A stretch of 64,000 nucleotides of DNA from Lathyrus oleraceus (taxonomy: Eukaryota; Streptophyta; Magnoliopsida; Fabales; Fabaceae): NCBI RefSeq assembly GCF_024323335.1, contig NC_066585.1, positions 185,372,184 through 185,436,183 of the forward strand, in the 5' to 3' direction. The notes beneath the pieces were generated by a model, which worked only from the letters and a program-made list of their open reading frames with translations, was not told where the DNA came from and ran no database searches. This document shows, piece by piece, positions 35,555-48,600 of this stretch; the stretch's first letter is position 1, and the number at the start of each line of letters is the position of its first letter. A program made the translations under genes and the position numbers.

Positions 35555-38500
35555 ATGGCTGGAAGAGGTAGAGATGATGTTGCGATTGCTGAGGCTCTGG
35601 GTATGCTAGCTGGAGTACTTGGAGGAAATCCGAATGTTGTGGGAATGGGAGCTGCTCGTCAACTGAGTGAGTTCCAGAAGAAAAATCCTCCAATGTTCAA
35701 GGGAGCATACGACCCAGATGGCGCTCAGAAGTGGTTGAAGGAGATCGAGAGAATCTTCCGAGTAACTGAGTGTGCCGATAACCAGAAGGTCAGGTTCGGT
35801 ACGCATATGCTGTCAGAGGAAGCTGATGATTGGTGGGTTGCTACCCGCACTGAGTTGGAAACTGCTGGGAATGCTGAGATCACTTGGGCTGTGTTCAGAG
35901 AGAGATTCCTGAGGAAGTATTTTCCAGAGGATGTTAGAGGAAAGAAAGAGATAGAGTTCTTGGAATTGAAGCAGGGTAACAGGTCTGTTACTGAGTATGC
36001 TGCTAAGTTCACAGAGCTGTCAAAGTATTACACTCCCTATAATGAGGCTGCTGGAGAATTTTCGAAATGTGTGAAGTTTGAGAACGGGTTACGTCCCGAG
36101 ATCAAGCAGGCTATTGGATATCAGCGGATCAGAGTGTTTTCTGACTTGGTTGACTGTTGCAGGATCTTTGAACAGGATTCCAAAGCCAGAGCAGAGAGCT
36201 ATCAGCAGAGGGTTGATAGGAAAGGCAAGAATCAGAATGATCGTGGAAAACCGTATGCAGCTGGCAAAGGTTTTCAGAAACAGAGTGGGATGAAGAGGCC
36301 TAGTGGGGGAGACTCTAGTGCTCCTGCTAAGTGTTATAGATGTGGTCGGGCTGGACATCGTGTCCATGAGTGTACCAGTGCTGAGATGAAGTGTTTCAAG
36401 TGTGGCAAAGGTGGTCATTCGGCTGCAGAGTGCCGGTTGAAGACTGTAACTTGTTTCAACTGTGGAGAGGTGGGTCATATCAGTCCACAGTGTCCTAAGC
36501 CGAAGAAGGAGAATCAGTCAGGAGGCAAGGTCTTTGCCTTATCGGGTTCTGAGACTTTTGCAGATGATCGTTTGATCCGAGGTACGTGTTATATTAATGG
36601 CTTTCCTCTTGTAGCTATTATTGACACCGGTGCTACTCATTCCTTTATATCTTTGGATTGTGCTGTGAAACTTAAGTTAGAGATATCTGAGATGCATGGT
36701 AGTATGGTGATTGATACTCCTGCGAAGGGTTCAGTGACTACTACTTCAGTTTGTTTGAATTGTCCTTTGAGTATTTTTGGTAGAGACTTTGGGATGGACC
36801 TCGTGTGTCTTCCACTAGTGCAGATTGATGTTATCTTGGGTATGAACTGGTTGGTGTTTAACCGAGTTTATATCAACTGTTTTGATAAGACTGTGATATT
36901 TCCTGAGATTGAGGAAGGAAAGGATTTGTTTCTATCGGCAAGGCAGGTGAATGAGGAAGTGGCAGATGGGGCAGAGTTGTTTATGCTGTTAGCGACTTTA
37001 GAGGCTAAAGATAAACTGACGATTTGTGATCTAGCCGTGGTGTGTGATTTTCCTGATGTGTTTCCAGGAGAAGTGAATGAATTACCGCCAGAGCGTGAAG
37101 TTGAGTTCTCGATTGATTTGGTACCTGGTACTAGGCCGGTGTCGATGGCTCCGTACCGTATGTCTGCTGTTGAGTTAGCTGAATTGAAGAGTCAGCTGGA
37201 AGATCTGTTGGATAAGAAGTTTATTCGTCCGAGTGTGTCACCGTGGGGTGCACCAGTGTTGTTGGTTAAGAAGAAAGAAGGTACTATGAGGTTGTCTGTG
37301 GACTACAGGCAACTGAATAAAGTGACGATCAAGAATCGGTATCCTTTGCCGAGGATTGATGATTTGATGGATCAGTTGGTTGGTGCGAGTGTGTTCAGCA
37401 AGATAGATTTGAGATCTGGGTATCATCAGATACGTGTGAAAACTGAGGATATTCAGAAGACTGCTTTCAGAACAAGGTATGGACATTATGAGTATTCTGT
37501 AATGCCTTTTGGTGTGACTAATGCGCCTGGGGTATTTATGGAGTATATGAATAGGATTTTCCATCCGTACCTAGATAAGTTTGTTGTGGTATTTATTGAT
37601 GACATTTTGGTGTATTCGAAATCTGAGGAAGAGCATGCTGAGCATTTGAGAGTGGTTTTAGGAGTTCTACGAGAAAAGAAGTTATTTGCTAAACTGTCCA
37701 AATGTGAATTTTGGTTAGAAGAGGTTAGTTTTCTTGGTCATGTGATTTCAAGAGGTGGTGTTGCTGTTGATCCTTCTATGATAGAAGCGGTATCTAAGTG
37801 GGAAGCTCCGAAGTCAGTTTCGGAGATAAGGAGTTTTCTTGGACTTGCAGGTTATTATAGGAAGTTCATTGAGGGATTTTCTAAGTTGGCGTTACCGTTA
37901 ACGATGTTGACTAGAAAGGGGCAAGCGTTTGTTTGGGACTCAAAATGTGAAGAAGGTTTCCAAGAGTTAAAGAGAAGGTTAACTAGTGCTCCTATTCTGA
38001 TATTACCGAGTCCGTCGGAATCATTTGAGGTTTACTGTGATGCTTCTTTGTTGGGTTTGGGTGGTGTGTTGATGCAGAACAAGCAGGTTATAGCTTATGC
38101 TTCGAGACAGCTGAGGGTTCATGAGAGGAACTATCCGACGCACGATTTAGAGTTGGCAGCTGTGGTTTTTGTTCTGAAGTTATGGAGACATTATTTGTAC
38201 GGTTCAAGATTTGAGGTTTCAGTGACCATAAGAGTTTAAAGTATTTGTTTGATCAGAAAGAGCTGAATATGAGACAAAGGAGATGGTTAGAGTTTCTGAA
38301 GGATTATGACTTTGGTTTGAATTACCATCCGGGTAAAGCAAATGTAGTGGCTGATGCGTTGAGTCGGAAATCATTGCATATGTCTATGTTAATGGTTAAG
38401 GAATTGGATTTAATTGAGCAGTTTAGAGACTTGAGTTTGGTGTGTGAGAATACTCACAATAGTGTTAAATTGGGAATGTTGAAGTTAACAAGTGGTATTC

Positions 38501-39924
38501 TGGATGAGATCAGAGAGGGTCAGAAATCCGATGTGCTTTTGGTTGATAAGTTGACTTTAGTGAATCAAGGCCAAGGTGGTGAATTCAGAGTTGATGAGAA
38601 TGGTGTTTTGAAATTTGGTAATCGGGTGTGTGTTCCGGATGTTACCGAACTTAAGAAGAGTATTCTTGAAGAAGGACATCGTAGTGGCCTGAGTATTCAT
38701 CCTGGAGCTACGAAGATGTATCATGATTTGAAAAAGTTATTTTGGTGGCCGGGAATGAAAAGAGAAATTGCAAGTTTTGTTTATTCTTGTTTGACTTGTC
38801 AGAAGTCAAAGATTGAGCATCAGAAGCCGTCTGGGCTAATGCAACCGTTGGCTATTCCAGAGTGGAAGTGGGATAGTATCAGTATGGATTTTGTCTCTGG
38901 TTTACCAAGGACAAGCAAGAATTTTGAAGCTATTTGGGTGGTTGTTGATAGATTGACGAAATCGGCTCATTTCATTCCGATCAGAATGGATTATCCGTTA
39001 GAGAGATTAGCCGAGTTGTATATTGAGAAGGTTGTAAGTTTGCATGGTATTCCGTCTAGTATTGTTTCGGACAGAGATCCTAGATTTACATCGAAGTTCT
39101 GGGAAGGTTTGCAGAGGGGTTTGGGAACTAAGCTGAGATTGAGTTCTGCATATCATCCGCAGACTGATGGCCAGACTGAGAGGACGATTCAGTCATTAGA
39201 GGATCTTTTGAGAGCTTGTGTTTTGGAAAAAGGAGGTACTTGGGATTGTTATTTACCTTTGATTGAGTTTACCTACAACAATAGTTTTCATTCGAGCATT
39301 GGTATGGCACCGTTTGAAGCTTTGTATGGTAGGAGATGTCGGACGCCTTTATGTTGGTATGAGTCCGGTGAGAGTGCTGTGGTTGGACCGGAGATTGTTC
39401 AACAAACTACGGAAAAGATTAAGATGATTCAGGAGAAGATGAGAATTGCTCAGAGTCGTCAGAAGAGTTATCATGACAAGAGGAGGAAGTCACTTGAGTT
39501 CCAAGAGGGAGATCATGTGTTTCTTCGTGTCACTCCGATAACTGGTGTTGGTCGAGCTTTGAAGTCGAAGAAGTTGACACCTCGATTTATTGGTCCTTAT
39601 CAGATTTTGGAGAGGATAGGGGAGGTAGCCTATCGTGTCGCTTTACCGCCGTCGCTTGCGAATTTGCATGAGGTTTTTCATGTGTCTCAGTTGAGGAGGT
39701 ACATTCATGATCCGTCGCATGTAGTCCAAGTAGATGATGTACAGGTGAGAGATAACCTGACTGTTGAAACATCACCTATGAGGATCGAGGATCGAGAGTT
39801 GAAGCAGTTGCGGGGTAAAGATATTGCCTTGGTGAAGGTAGCTTGGGGAGGACCAGCAGGTGGCAATGTGACTTGGGAACTGGAGAGTAAGATGAAGGAG
39901 TCTTACCCAGAGTTGTTCGCTTGA
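35555..39924 (+). pseudogene. gag-pol: Tekay gag-pol polyprotein with one frameshift
   Basis: The start is the ATG at 35555 ([15 protein letters not shown]); the frame is open upstream but the family starts here. Gag is followed by three CCHC knuckles at residues ~260-313 ([42 protein letters not shown]). The protease is at residue ~357 ([12 protein letters not shown]), [12 protein letters not shown] at ~682, and RNase [12 protein letters not shown] at ~829. A one-base loss in a T-run at about 38216-38220, within RNase H, shifts the frame to a stop at 38237-38239. The other frame continues from about 38245 through the integrase HHCC region (HPGATKMYHD...CLTCQKSK), its DDE core (MDFVSG, SDRDPRF, QTERTIQ), a GPY/F module (RFIGPYQILERIGEVAYRV) and a chromodomain-like tail ending ELFA. 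It might be a sequencing error. Confidence 0.95.
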
Positions 39925-39952
39925 GGTATGTTTTCGAGGACGAAAACTCTTT

Positions 39953-39966
39953 TAGTGGGGGAGAGT
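39953..39966 (+). other. Tekay polypurine tract
   Basis: AGTGGGGGAGAGT-type purine run immediately before the 3' LTR. Confidence 0.85.
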
Positions 39967-41966
39967 TGTAACACCCCGATGAAATAAGGCTAATTATTTA
40001 ATTTAAATTAATATAATATTTATTAATTTAATTAATTAATTGGAAATATTATTGGATTATTATTATTATTGGAAAATATATATATGTTGGAAATAAGGAA
40101 AAGAGCCCATTTGGAGTAAAAAGGTTTTTACTGAAAAGCAGAGAAACGATCGTGAAAGAGGAAAGGGCAAAGAGACAGAGCAAGGGCTGAAGGTTGAAGA
40201 GAGAAAAGCTTGGAGCTCAAAGATTTGCCGGATTAACTCGGGTAAGGGGGGTTTATCGTCGTTTAATGGGTATTATGGGATAACATGTAATGGGTAGTGA
40301 TAAGCCGTTGATTTGACCCTAATTGGGATTGTGAATGCTGAAAATGATGCTGGATAAACTGTGTTAGAAACTGAAATTGAATCCGTAATTGTGTGAGTCG
40401 TGTTTTTCCGAACGTATAGCTTTTTACGGAATTGGAATCGGAGGTCCGGAAGTCCTCTAATGGCGGAAAATGCGGAAAATTCTGCATTCTGCTCGAGTTA
40501 GCGCAGGAACAACTTCTGTCTTGCGTTAACCGGTTAACCCAGGGTGTTAACCGGTTAACACTGTTTTGAATTGTGAAAATTTGCTGTTTTGTCTGCGTTA
40601 ACCGGTTAACCCAGGGTGTTAACCGGTTAACACTGTTGTGATTGCTGAAATATTGCTGTTTGTGCTGCGTTAACCGGTTAACCCAGGGCGTTAACCGGTT
40701 AACACTGTTAAGTTTTGGGACAGGAAGCGTGTTGTGCTGCGTTAACCGGTTAACCCAGGGCGTTAACCGGTTAACGCTGTTGCAGAGTGGAAAAATGGAT
40801 ATTTTAAATGTTGTGTACATAATTGAGAGTTGGCCTATGTTGGCGTATGATGTAATAGGGATTATATCCCGCTGTTTTGAGCAGTATAGGTATTAGTAGA
40901 GTGTGCTAATACTGTGTTTAATTGAATTACATGATAATGATGTGTTGATACCTGTGTTGATGATGTATGATGGCATGTATAATGATGTGAATGTATATAT
41001 TATGCCTGTATTTGTGAGTGGACTGTTGTATGGCTTAGAGTGTGAGCATATGTCCATTGTGAATTTTTGTTGATGCTGCATTGCTAGATGATTAGCGTGC
41101 ATAGCATAGCCTTTGGGGCTGTAGCTAATTCCCATGGTGAGGAATTAGTGAGTGAACCATTGTGGGTTTGTTGTTGATGTTTGCATGCTAGATGATTAGT
41201 GTGCATAGTCTAGCCTTCGGGGCTGTAGCTAATTCCCATGGTGAGGAATTAGTGAGTGAGTCACTAGGTCTCAAATGAGTGGGACTAGTGAGCTTAGTAG
41301 CCGTATCTGGAGGGATCGGTGAGCTTGAACTATATGTTCAAGAATAGTCGGTACCGCATGTGTGGAGTCTCATTGCATAATGTATGTATGGCGTATAATA
41401 TGAATGGATGTATTCCAATATTATACGTGTGTTTGTGTTGTTATGGAGTATGATTTGAGATTATACTTGTGCTTTATGTGGGTGTTGAGTATGATGTTGA
41501 GCTGATGAGCTGTTACTGATTGTATGTTGTGATTAGGGTGATTAATGTGTTAAATTACTTAACATGACATGATATTTTATAATGCTTATTATATCGATTG
41601 AGGAACTCACCCTTACAACTATTTTTCAGGTAACGAGAAATGAGTTGAGTAGAAGCGAATGCTTGGAGTCTAGTGTAGTCTCCTTAGTGGGTCATGCTCT
41701 GATAGATGTAACATCGGGAGGGAACCTTTTTAATTATGTTGTTCATGATTGTTGAACCAGTTTACATGTAGTATGTTACATGTTTTGATTGATTTGATCT
41801 TTATCCGCTGCGATTTATGCAAGTGTTTAATTGATTAAATAAAGAGCATGACAGTTATTTTGGAACATGGTGTGAATGATTGTGTGACACCCTTAACTGC
41901 ATAATTACTCTGATATATGTTTATTATTTTAATTAAATATTTGGGGTATTTTAGAAGGGTGTTACA
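39967..41966 (+). repeat. Tekay 3' LTR, 2000 bp
   Basis: Same length and ends as the 5' LTR, offset by 6536 bp, with three single-base differences found by eye. It is followed by the ATGAA duplication (41967-41971). Confidence 0.96.
40525..40775. repeat. 72-bp array of paired GTTAACCGGTTAAC dyads, 3' LTR
   Basis: Pairs at 40525, 40597, 40669 and 40741, identical in layout to the 5' LTR array: 21 bp within pairs, 72 bp between pairs. Confidence 0.97.
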
Positions 41967-44900
41967 ATGAACACTTTTCTCCAATCAAAATTCATAAACT
42001 TTTCCAAAGCTTTTCCATATGCATCATGTGGAATGTCTTCCATCTCATCCAGAAGAGTCATACACTTAGTAAGAGAGTAGTCTGATGTTACATGTAAAGT
42101 AGCCTCCACACTCCTATCCATATACCTTTCAGCTTTTACCAAAGATGCTTTAGCCCATGCCGAAAGTGCCTCTCCCATCACATGTGATGTAGACTCTTTC
42201 TTGGACCGTACTTGAACTTGTCTCTTTCCACTACGTGTGATGTGCTCAACTTCATGTAGATCATCGTTTGAACTATCATTATCAACACGTACATAACTCG
42301 CACTCCCATTGTTAAGGTATTAATTGTCAAGCTCATTTTCTTCATCTGTATTTGGCGGGTCTTGGGTAGACGAATGATGAAGTACTCCGGTTGCATTATT
42401 TTTGTTGAATATCATGTCCAATAACTTATAATGATCACACCCTTTCTTTTGAAATTGAGAAGCTTTATCATGTACCTAAAATCAGTTACAAATAGATTAA
42501 AAAATTTCAAAATATTATAACTATATTTAACAAACAATAAATGCATTATGATCAAATTGTTAAACAAACACTAAAATGTTTCTCAACCAACATTCTATAA
42601 CCATTCAATTTTCCTCACAATCAACCTTCAATCACATTGATACATTACAAAAAGAACACTAACTTAGAAAATAGACATCTTCTACCGAACTAGAACTCCA
42701 AGTTCCCATTAATTAAAAAAAATCCTAAATCAATAACATGTTCTGTCAAACTAGAACTCTAAGGTTAGTCATCTATGGCGTACGTCGTTAAAAAAGCATT
42801 ATACTACTATCACATTATGAATGAATCTCTCCATATTTCTTAACCTCTGATCTATCGCATCAAACATTATTCTCCTTGTTCCTTGTTACAAGCATTCACT
42901 GTGTAACCGAAACCAGGTCTATGGATAACAAATTGATATAATCAGTGTAGTATCACCGAGGAATTTAATGGTAAATTGACATAAAAGAGAGGAATGAACA
43001 CATTTATACTGATTTTGGTATAACAAACAAAATCAAAGTGGTTATGACGTGGATTACAGTGTATAAAAAAGTGATAAAAATGACATAATAAATGATAGGC
43101 TAGGAAGTTTGAGAAGCCTAGAATCTCCCAAGAATAACTTCCAATTTCTAGTCTGCCCACTCCCCTGCATGCTCCTTTTTTTTATTCAACTAGTTTCAAT
43201 TTCTCTCTCCTCACCCATACCCCAGTTAGCCCACTCAGCAGGTAGTTATTAGTGCAATTATCCCTGCTTCCCCCTCTCATAACTATCAGTAGCATGTTTG
43301 TTCAGTTGTATAGTGAGTGATCCTGCCATAAATATTCTACCCATAAAGTACACCTTTTTAAAGATACTTGAAAATACTCTATCACATGTGCTTTTGTTTC
43401 TAATGTGATAAAAACCAATAATATATAATAAATGCATGTGCATGCTACAAAATTGTGTCAGAATGACAAGAAACTAATACCTATATATCCTCAACCCTTC
43501 ATATGGTAGAACTATCTGACACCAACACAACAATGACAAAGACAATAATTATCACATACAATCACTATGATTTTCACAAACTGACCGGTGGTTTTGTGTC
43601 TCGTGTTCATTTTTTTGCTTAATAGACTAATGCTAATTCAGGAACAAAAAAAAAGTGCTTCGAGAAGCAAGTAATGGTTTCAAAGATGCAAAACTAGTAA
43701 ATTTGAAAATTAGGTTCTGAGATAAATCTGAAATTACCAGGAGATAGTAATGCTATTTCATAATGTGATAGTAGTATAATCCAATAAATAAAGTCAACCA
43801 CACATTTATTTGAAGGTAATAACTAATATATGAGTTTAGTGTTTTGATATATTTAATCATAACATTGTTTATTTAGTGACATTTTGTGATCTAGTTTTCC
43901 TATAGTTTGGATGGCTTTCGTTTTTTTGTGTCTGCTATTGTTGGATCAATAAGTAGCAATGTTGCAATAGTTAATTGATGTTTATGAATATTTTCAATTG
44001 TGAATATGATGATTCTTATTACAATCATTTATACAACTATGAATAATTTTCATGAGATTAGACCCTAACCCAAGCCCTTTGTATCTATCACCGAAACGAT
44101 TATAGTCGACACTGCTTATGTGGGGCATTTTACAATCAACCCAAAACACCTCAAGGTTTATAAAAGACAAATTGTACTTAGTAAGAAAATAAACTTGCAT
44201 TGTACAAGTTCTGTTGTAACTAGCAAATACATTGTATCAACCATGTTCTTAATAGAAACTTATAACTAGAGTAAAATACTATAGTTCTTAAGAACCATGG
44301 AAAATAGGCTCTAGAGTTACCACACTCTCCCTTTACCCCTAATGATAATTAATTTAGAAAAATATCCAGTCAGTACAATGAAATATATAGAAGAAACATT
44401 GTAAAACAAATTTGACAACATCTTTTGAAACATTCAAATATCCCAAATTATAAATTATAAGCAACATACCTTAAGATAATTTCTCCAGACCTCTTCACTT
44501 GCAGTAACTGTGTTTGTTTCTGTGTTCCACCCAAATCCGATATTTTGCAAGAGTGAATAGAACTCACGATACATGGCCCGCAATCTATGCATTTTTGCCT
44601 TTAGTTGTACGATTTTAAATGATCGATTAGTCATGGAACTCAACTTAGTAGTCATTGAGGTCCATGTTCTTTTATGAAACACATCATTCGGCATATTTCC
44701 TTTTGTAACTTCATCAACCATAATGTCAATGAAAGCTTTAGTTACAAAATCAGGCCAAAGCTTTGAGTCACTAATGTCAACATTAGTTGCCATCTATCAT
44801 AAAAATAAGCAACTTAGGAAATCTAGAATAAAGTCACACATAGTCATTCACAAGAATAAAAAACATAAACATGTTTTATTGCCTCAAGTCTAATGAATAC

Positions 44901-46559
44901 TATTTCTCAACAAATGAATAATTCAAAAATTTGAAGAACATACAAGATTATCATGACATAGAAACATTATAAACCGGTCAGATACACGTTTATTTATAGG
45001 AGCAATTAAATGTCTGAGCAATAAAATATAGATTATAGGAGCAATGTATTAACTAAAACAATTCTGAATTTTAATTTCAATATCATTGTTTCTCTACTAT
45101 CATGGTATTTACTATGAGTTTGTGATAACTTTATTGAGTTCAATTGTTTGGTAGGTGTCCAAGACATTTGTCTAAGGGAAAAATTCTTTTAGAACCAATA
45201 CAAGACCATATCATATTAGTGTCTAATCCTCTATTTATATTTCATTAGTTATTATACTATTGTACATAGTATATGTTTGAAAAAGGAAAACTCTAATATC
45301 TAAGCACTATAAAAAAGAAACATAAGTATTGTAAATTGAAGCCTACTGCTAGATTACTGCTAGATTACTTGAGATATGCTTTTCAATATTTGTTTTCACT
45401 CCCCTAGAGAAACATAGTACATTTTTACAGAAGTAGGAGTAATATTGAATTTGATCTCTAGAAAGAGAAATTGTGTTATCTTTTTAGCCTTTTAAAGCTT
45501 TTGTATACATACATTAATCTAATTGTCACTACAAAACATAAATTAATCTAATTATTAAGAATATATGACTTAGCAAAAAAATTAATAATAAGAGGAGTAT
45601 TCTATTCACCAATCAGAAAAATATCTCGCACCAATAAAAGCAGAGTATTGTAGTAAGAAAAAGTATAAATCGGACAGAAACAGAGAGTTTATTACCTGTG
45701 CAGCAATGGCAGGTGCACCAATAGAAGTAGGTGCAATCGAGGAAGAGGATGGCGCAGCCGAGGAAGAGGCAAGCCTGGTCGAGGAGGAGCCAGGCACAAT
45801 AAAATGGGGACGATAGCTATTATTCTTCATGTTTTTTTAAAATCTCAAACCTATTTAGAAACAACCAATGACATTATACTTTATACTTTATAAATATGCT
45901 TTTTTCATATGCATTGGTGTCTGATAACTGTATTATACTACAAAATACTACAACAGTTTTTTACTCCTAAATTATTGAATGCTACAACATACTACAACAT
46001 TTTTTTACTCCTAAATCATTGAACAAACAATTTTATTCTACTCTAAAACAACATTCCTAAATTATAATTTCCTCACAACTAATCAATACAAAAATGATTT
46101 TATTATCATTTTAGCATGTAAATTTTACTAGATCTAAAATTCTAAATTCAGTTTCACAAATGGATAGATTATGCAGAACTAATTCATATCAAATTGGGTT
46201 AATCCTATAAAATTTTAAAGAAAAATATTCATATAATTTCTACTAGATCTAAACTTGAATATTATATACTGTGAAATTTATGGGTAACAATTCAAGATGA
46301 AGAAAGTATCAAAGGAAAAGTGAAAATACCAACCTAAATAATCTGAATCACAAATTGTAGAGAAGAAATTGAAGATCATAAACTATAAATCAGATATCCC
46401 TGAGTGAAAAATCGGAGATTCCCTAACTTTTTCTTCATTGCATTTTCTTTCGTGTGTGTGTGACAGAAGATTGTGTGAGTTTTGTCTAAGAAAGAGAAGA
46501 ATAAGATAAAATAGATTGTTTTCAACTTTCAGTATGTTTTAATATTTGAATTATAATTT

Positions 46560-46744
46560 AAAAAACCAAAATTAAAAAATTTAAAACATGTTTTAGCTCT
46601 TTCACTTTTTTTAGTTTTCAAAAGTTAAAAAAGCAAAACAGTTTATAAAAATTATAATTTAAAAATAGTTTGTCAAATATATTTTTAATTTTGTAATTTT
46701 TAAAAATAAAAAAACAGTTTTTAAAAAGGGAATCAAACCGACCT
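46560..46744. repeat. Right terminal/subterminal inverted repeat of Harbinger
   Basis: Its reverse complement begins AGGTCGGTTTGATTCCC and continues with TTGACAAACTATTTTTAAA-like text that parallels the left end. Diverged; limits approximate. Confidence 0.65.
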
Positions 46745-48600
46745 GTTGTACCCCTAAATTTGCGTGCGATATGTTCAGGTATATTTCCGCTAACTTCAAG
46801 ACCCATAATATATTGTTTTTTCATATTTTAAATAATTTTGAAAAATAGTGTTTATCACCAAAGAGATTTTTGGTTGAGTCACCTATGTTTAAGACATTTT
46901 GTGGCCTTGTCTAAAATTGTCCAAACAAACTATCAAGTAAGAAGTCCACAAGATAAAACAATTCAAATATATTGGTTGATATCCTATTGTATTGTAGGTA
47001 ACATTCTATAATTACACCATCAAAATATGATATTATGTATACCACTCGTAATAATTTCTCAGACGAAAAAAAGTCTTTCTTAAAATCGATTGATCTTTGT
47101 AGAGATTACTCAAAAGACAACTGATAAAGAAATAATCGAAAAGTTCAATGAATAAAAAAGGGATAAGGGGGCTAAAAAAACTCAATTAACATAAAAAGAA
47201 CAAACAATCCACATGATTTGTTATGAATGAAAAGTCAGAGGAAATTATCTATGTATACTAAAAATACAATATAGGCCTATGAAAAACAATCAAAATTATT
47301 TTATCGTTAGTGAAATGAATGATCAAATGTTAATTAAACATAATTTAACATAGCATGCTGGTGTGTGCTCAACGATCATAACTGCGTGGAAAACACATAT
47401 TGACATGTGTGGAGAGGATGTTACGTCTATTTTAATTTTTTTAAATTATAGTTTTTATAAAAAAAAATACAATATTAAACTCAAGACAAAGTAAGCTCAA
47501 TGAATTGCATGTGATGTTAATTATTGACATTGTTCCTTTCGTTCACAAATTTTATATGTCCCTTAGGGGAACACTCACCAAAGAGAAAATTTATATAGTT
47601 TTTGAAACACACCTAAAAAGAAATTGTCTCCATTATATAAACACTTGAATGTTGTATTTGATTTGTAAGACAATAAGCGCTAGACATAGCATAAACTACA
47701 ATATTGAACACTACAATATTTTTTTTGGATTTTATTGTGTATGAAGGTCGATGGACTGGACAAACAATTTTATGTTATACATTATTTGTTATGTCTATGT
47801 AATTGACAAAATAATATAATTGTTAACAGAGAGACATGAAAGGGAAAATATTTTTAAAGTAGCAATTTCTTTTAAAAAAAGTATATTGGTATTTTTAATA
47901 GCTTCTATTTAAGGATAACAAGTTGTTCCATATTGTAATAATGATTTTTTTTTAATTTTTATCGTCTTTTTGACTTCCTATTTTATGTAATCCTATCTCT
48001 AATTTCCCACGACGATACGGTGGTTAGTGCTTTTTCACAATGGCGAGAAACCTTATATGTTGGTGTTTTGAGATAGTTTAGGAGTCCTCCTCACGTGAGA
48101 TGAGAGACTCTGGTGATGACTGGTGATGCTTTGGAGCAAACGTATGGTTACAGTCAATCGTGTGTTAAGACTGTAGTGAATGTTATGCTCTTTAGGGTGT
48201 ACAAAATAATGTATAACTTAAGGTCTATCTCACTTCAACCCTCTCCATATCCCCTTGAGAGAATATGTATTTATAGACGCCTATAGGGCCTATGGTTTTC
48301 TTGGAAATGGTCACCGCTCACTCAATCAATGGTGGACCATTGAACCCCTATTTCCAAGGAAGATGTGGGTCGGTTAATGACCATAACTTTCTCTCTATCC
48401 AATAAGCATCTTATCCCATGTTTCCCACGTCAGGGCAATAGGAAAATCGGATACCTCCCTTTGAGCGACATCCTATTGTCGCCTCTTCTAGGACGGTCTA
48501 AAGGTATTGCCTTAGTCGAGGCCTTTTGCAAATATAACACTACACTTTAGTTACGCTATGTTGTTGTTGAGAATGTTTCATTTCGTTCATCTCAACATGT
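46745..48600. other. Intergenic DNA with an unexplained less A/T-rich tract
   Basis: No gene was recognised. Most is A/T-rich. About 47995-48545 differs in composition and contains GTATTTATAGACGCC (a TATA-like TATTTATAG), TGGACCATTGAACCCC and CCACGTCAGGGC. It could be part of an LTR of an unidentified element, but no matching copy, PBS or PPT is in the window. Confidence 0.45.

Larger units (their letters stand above)
33431..41966 (+). mobile_element. Tekay-lineage chromovirus (Ty3-gypsy), very young
   Basis: An 8536-bp element with two 2000-bp LTRs, each TGTAACACCCC...GGGTGTTACA, a 5-bp target duplication ATGAA, an initiator-Met-type PBS, a PPT and one gag-pol frame ending in a chromodomain-like tail. 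Only three differences between the LTRs were found by eye (33837/40373, 33976/40512, 35117/41653), all transitions. The only coding defect seen is one frameshift at about 38216-38220. The insertion lies within ORF1 of the Harbinger element. Confidence 0.96.
33380..45830 (-). pseudogene. Harbinger ORF1 (Myb/SANT-like), split by Tekay
   Basis: The accessory DNA-binding protein of PIF/Harbinger elements. Proposed exons: 45830-45696, a Ser/Pro/Ala-rich start, donor CAG/GTAAT; 44793-44470, MATNVDISDSKLWPDFVTKA with a trihelix-like WTSMTTKLSSMTNRSFKIVQ, donor AAG/GTATGT; and 42475 onward, VHDKASQFQKKGCDHYKLLD. The 42476-44469 intron is 1994 bp. The last exon has a TAA near 42320, then an Ala/Lys-rich part, and is cut by Tekay at 41967. 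It resumes at 33430 and stops at 33380-33382. Across the empty site the frame is open. The first exon is the least certain. Confidence 0.75.
31208..46744 (-). mobile_element. PIF/Harbinger DNA transposon with a nested Tekay element
   Basis: The ends are inverted: GGGCTCGTTTGAATC at 31208 and, on the minus strand from 46744, AGGTCGGTTTGATTC. This fits the GGG...GTTTG termini of the superfamily. Inside, on the minus strand, are a Myb/SANT-like ORF1 and then a DDE transposase, the usual two-gene layout. Without the 8.5-kb Tekay insertion and its duplicated target it would be about 7 kb. A 3-bp target duplication is not clear (ATA left, GTT right). Both genes carry stops, so it is inactive in cis. 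Confidence 0.88.

Noticed and set aside
45606..45695. Hydrophobic C-terminal extension of the Ser/Pro-rich Harbinger frame
   Set aside because: It begins at a good splice donor (CAG/GTAAT), so it is more likely intron read-through than protein.
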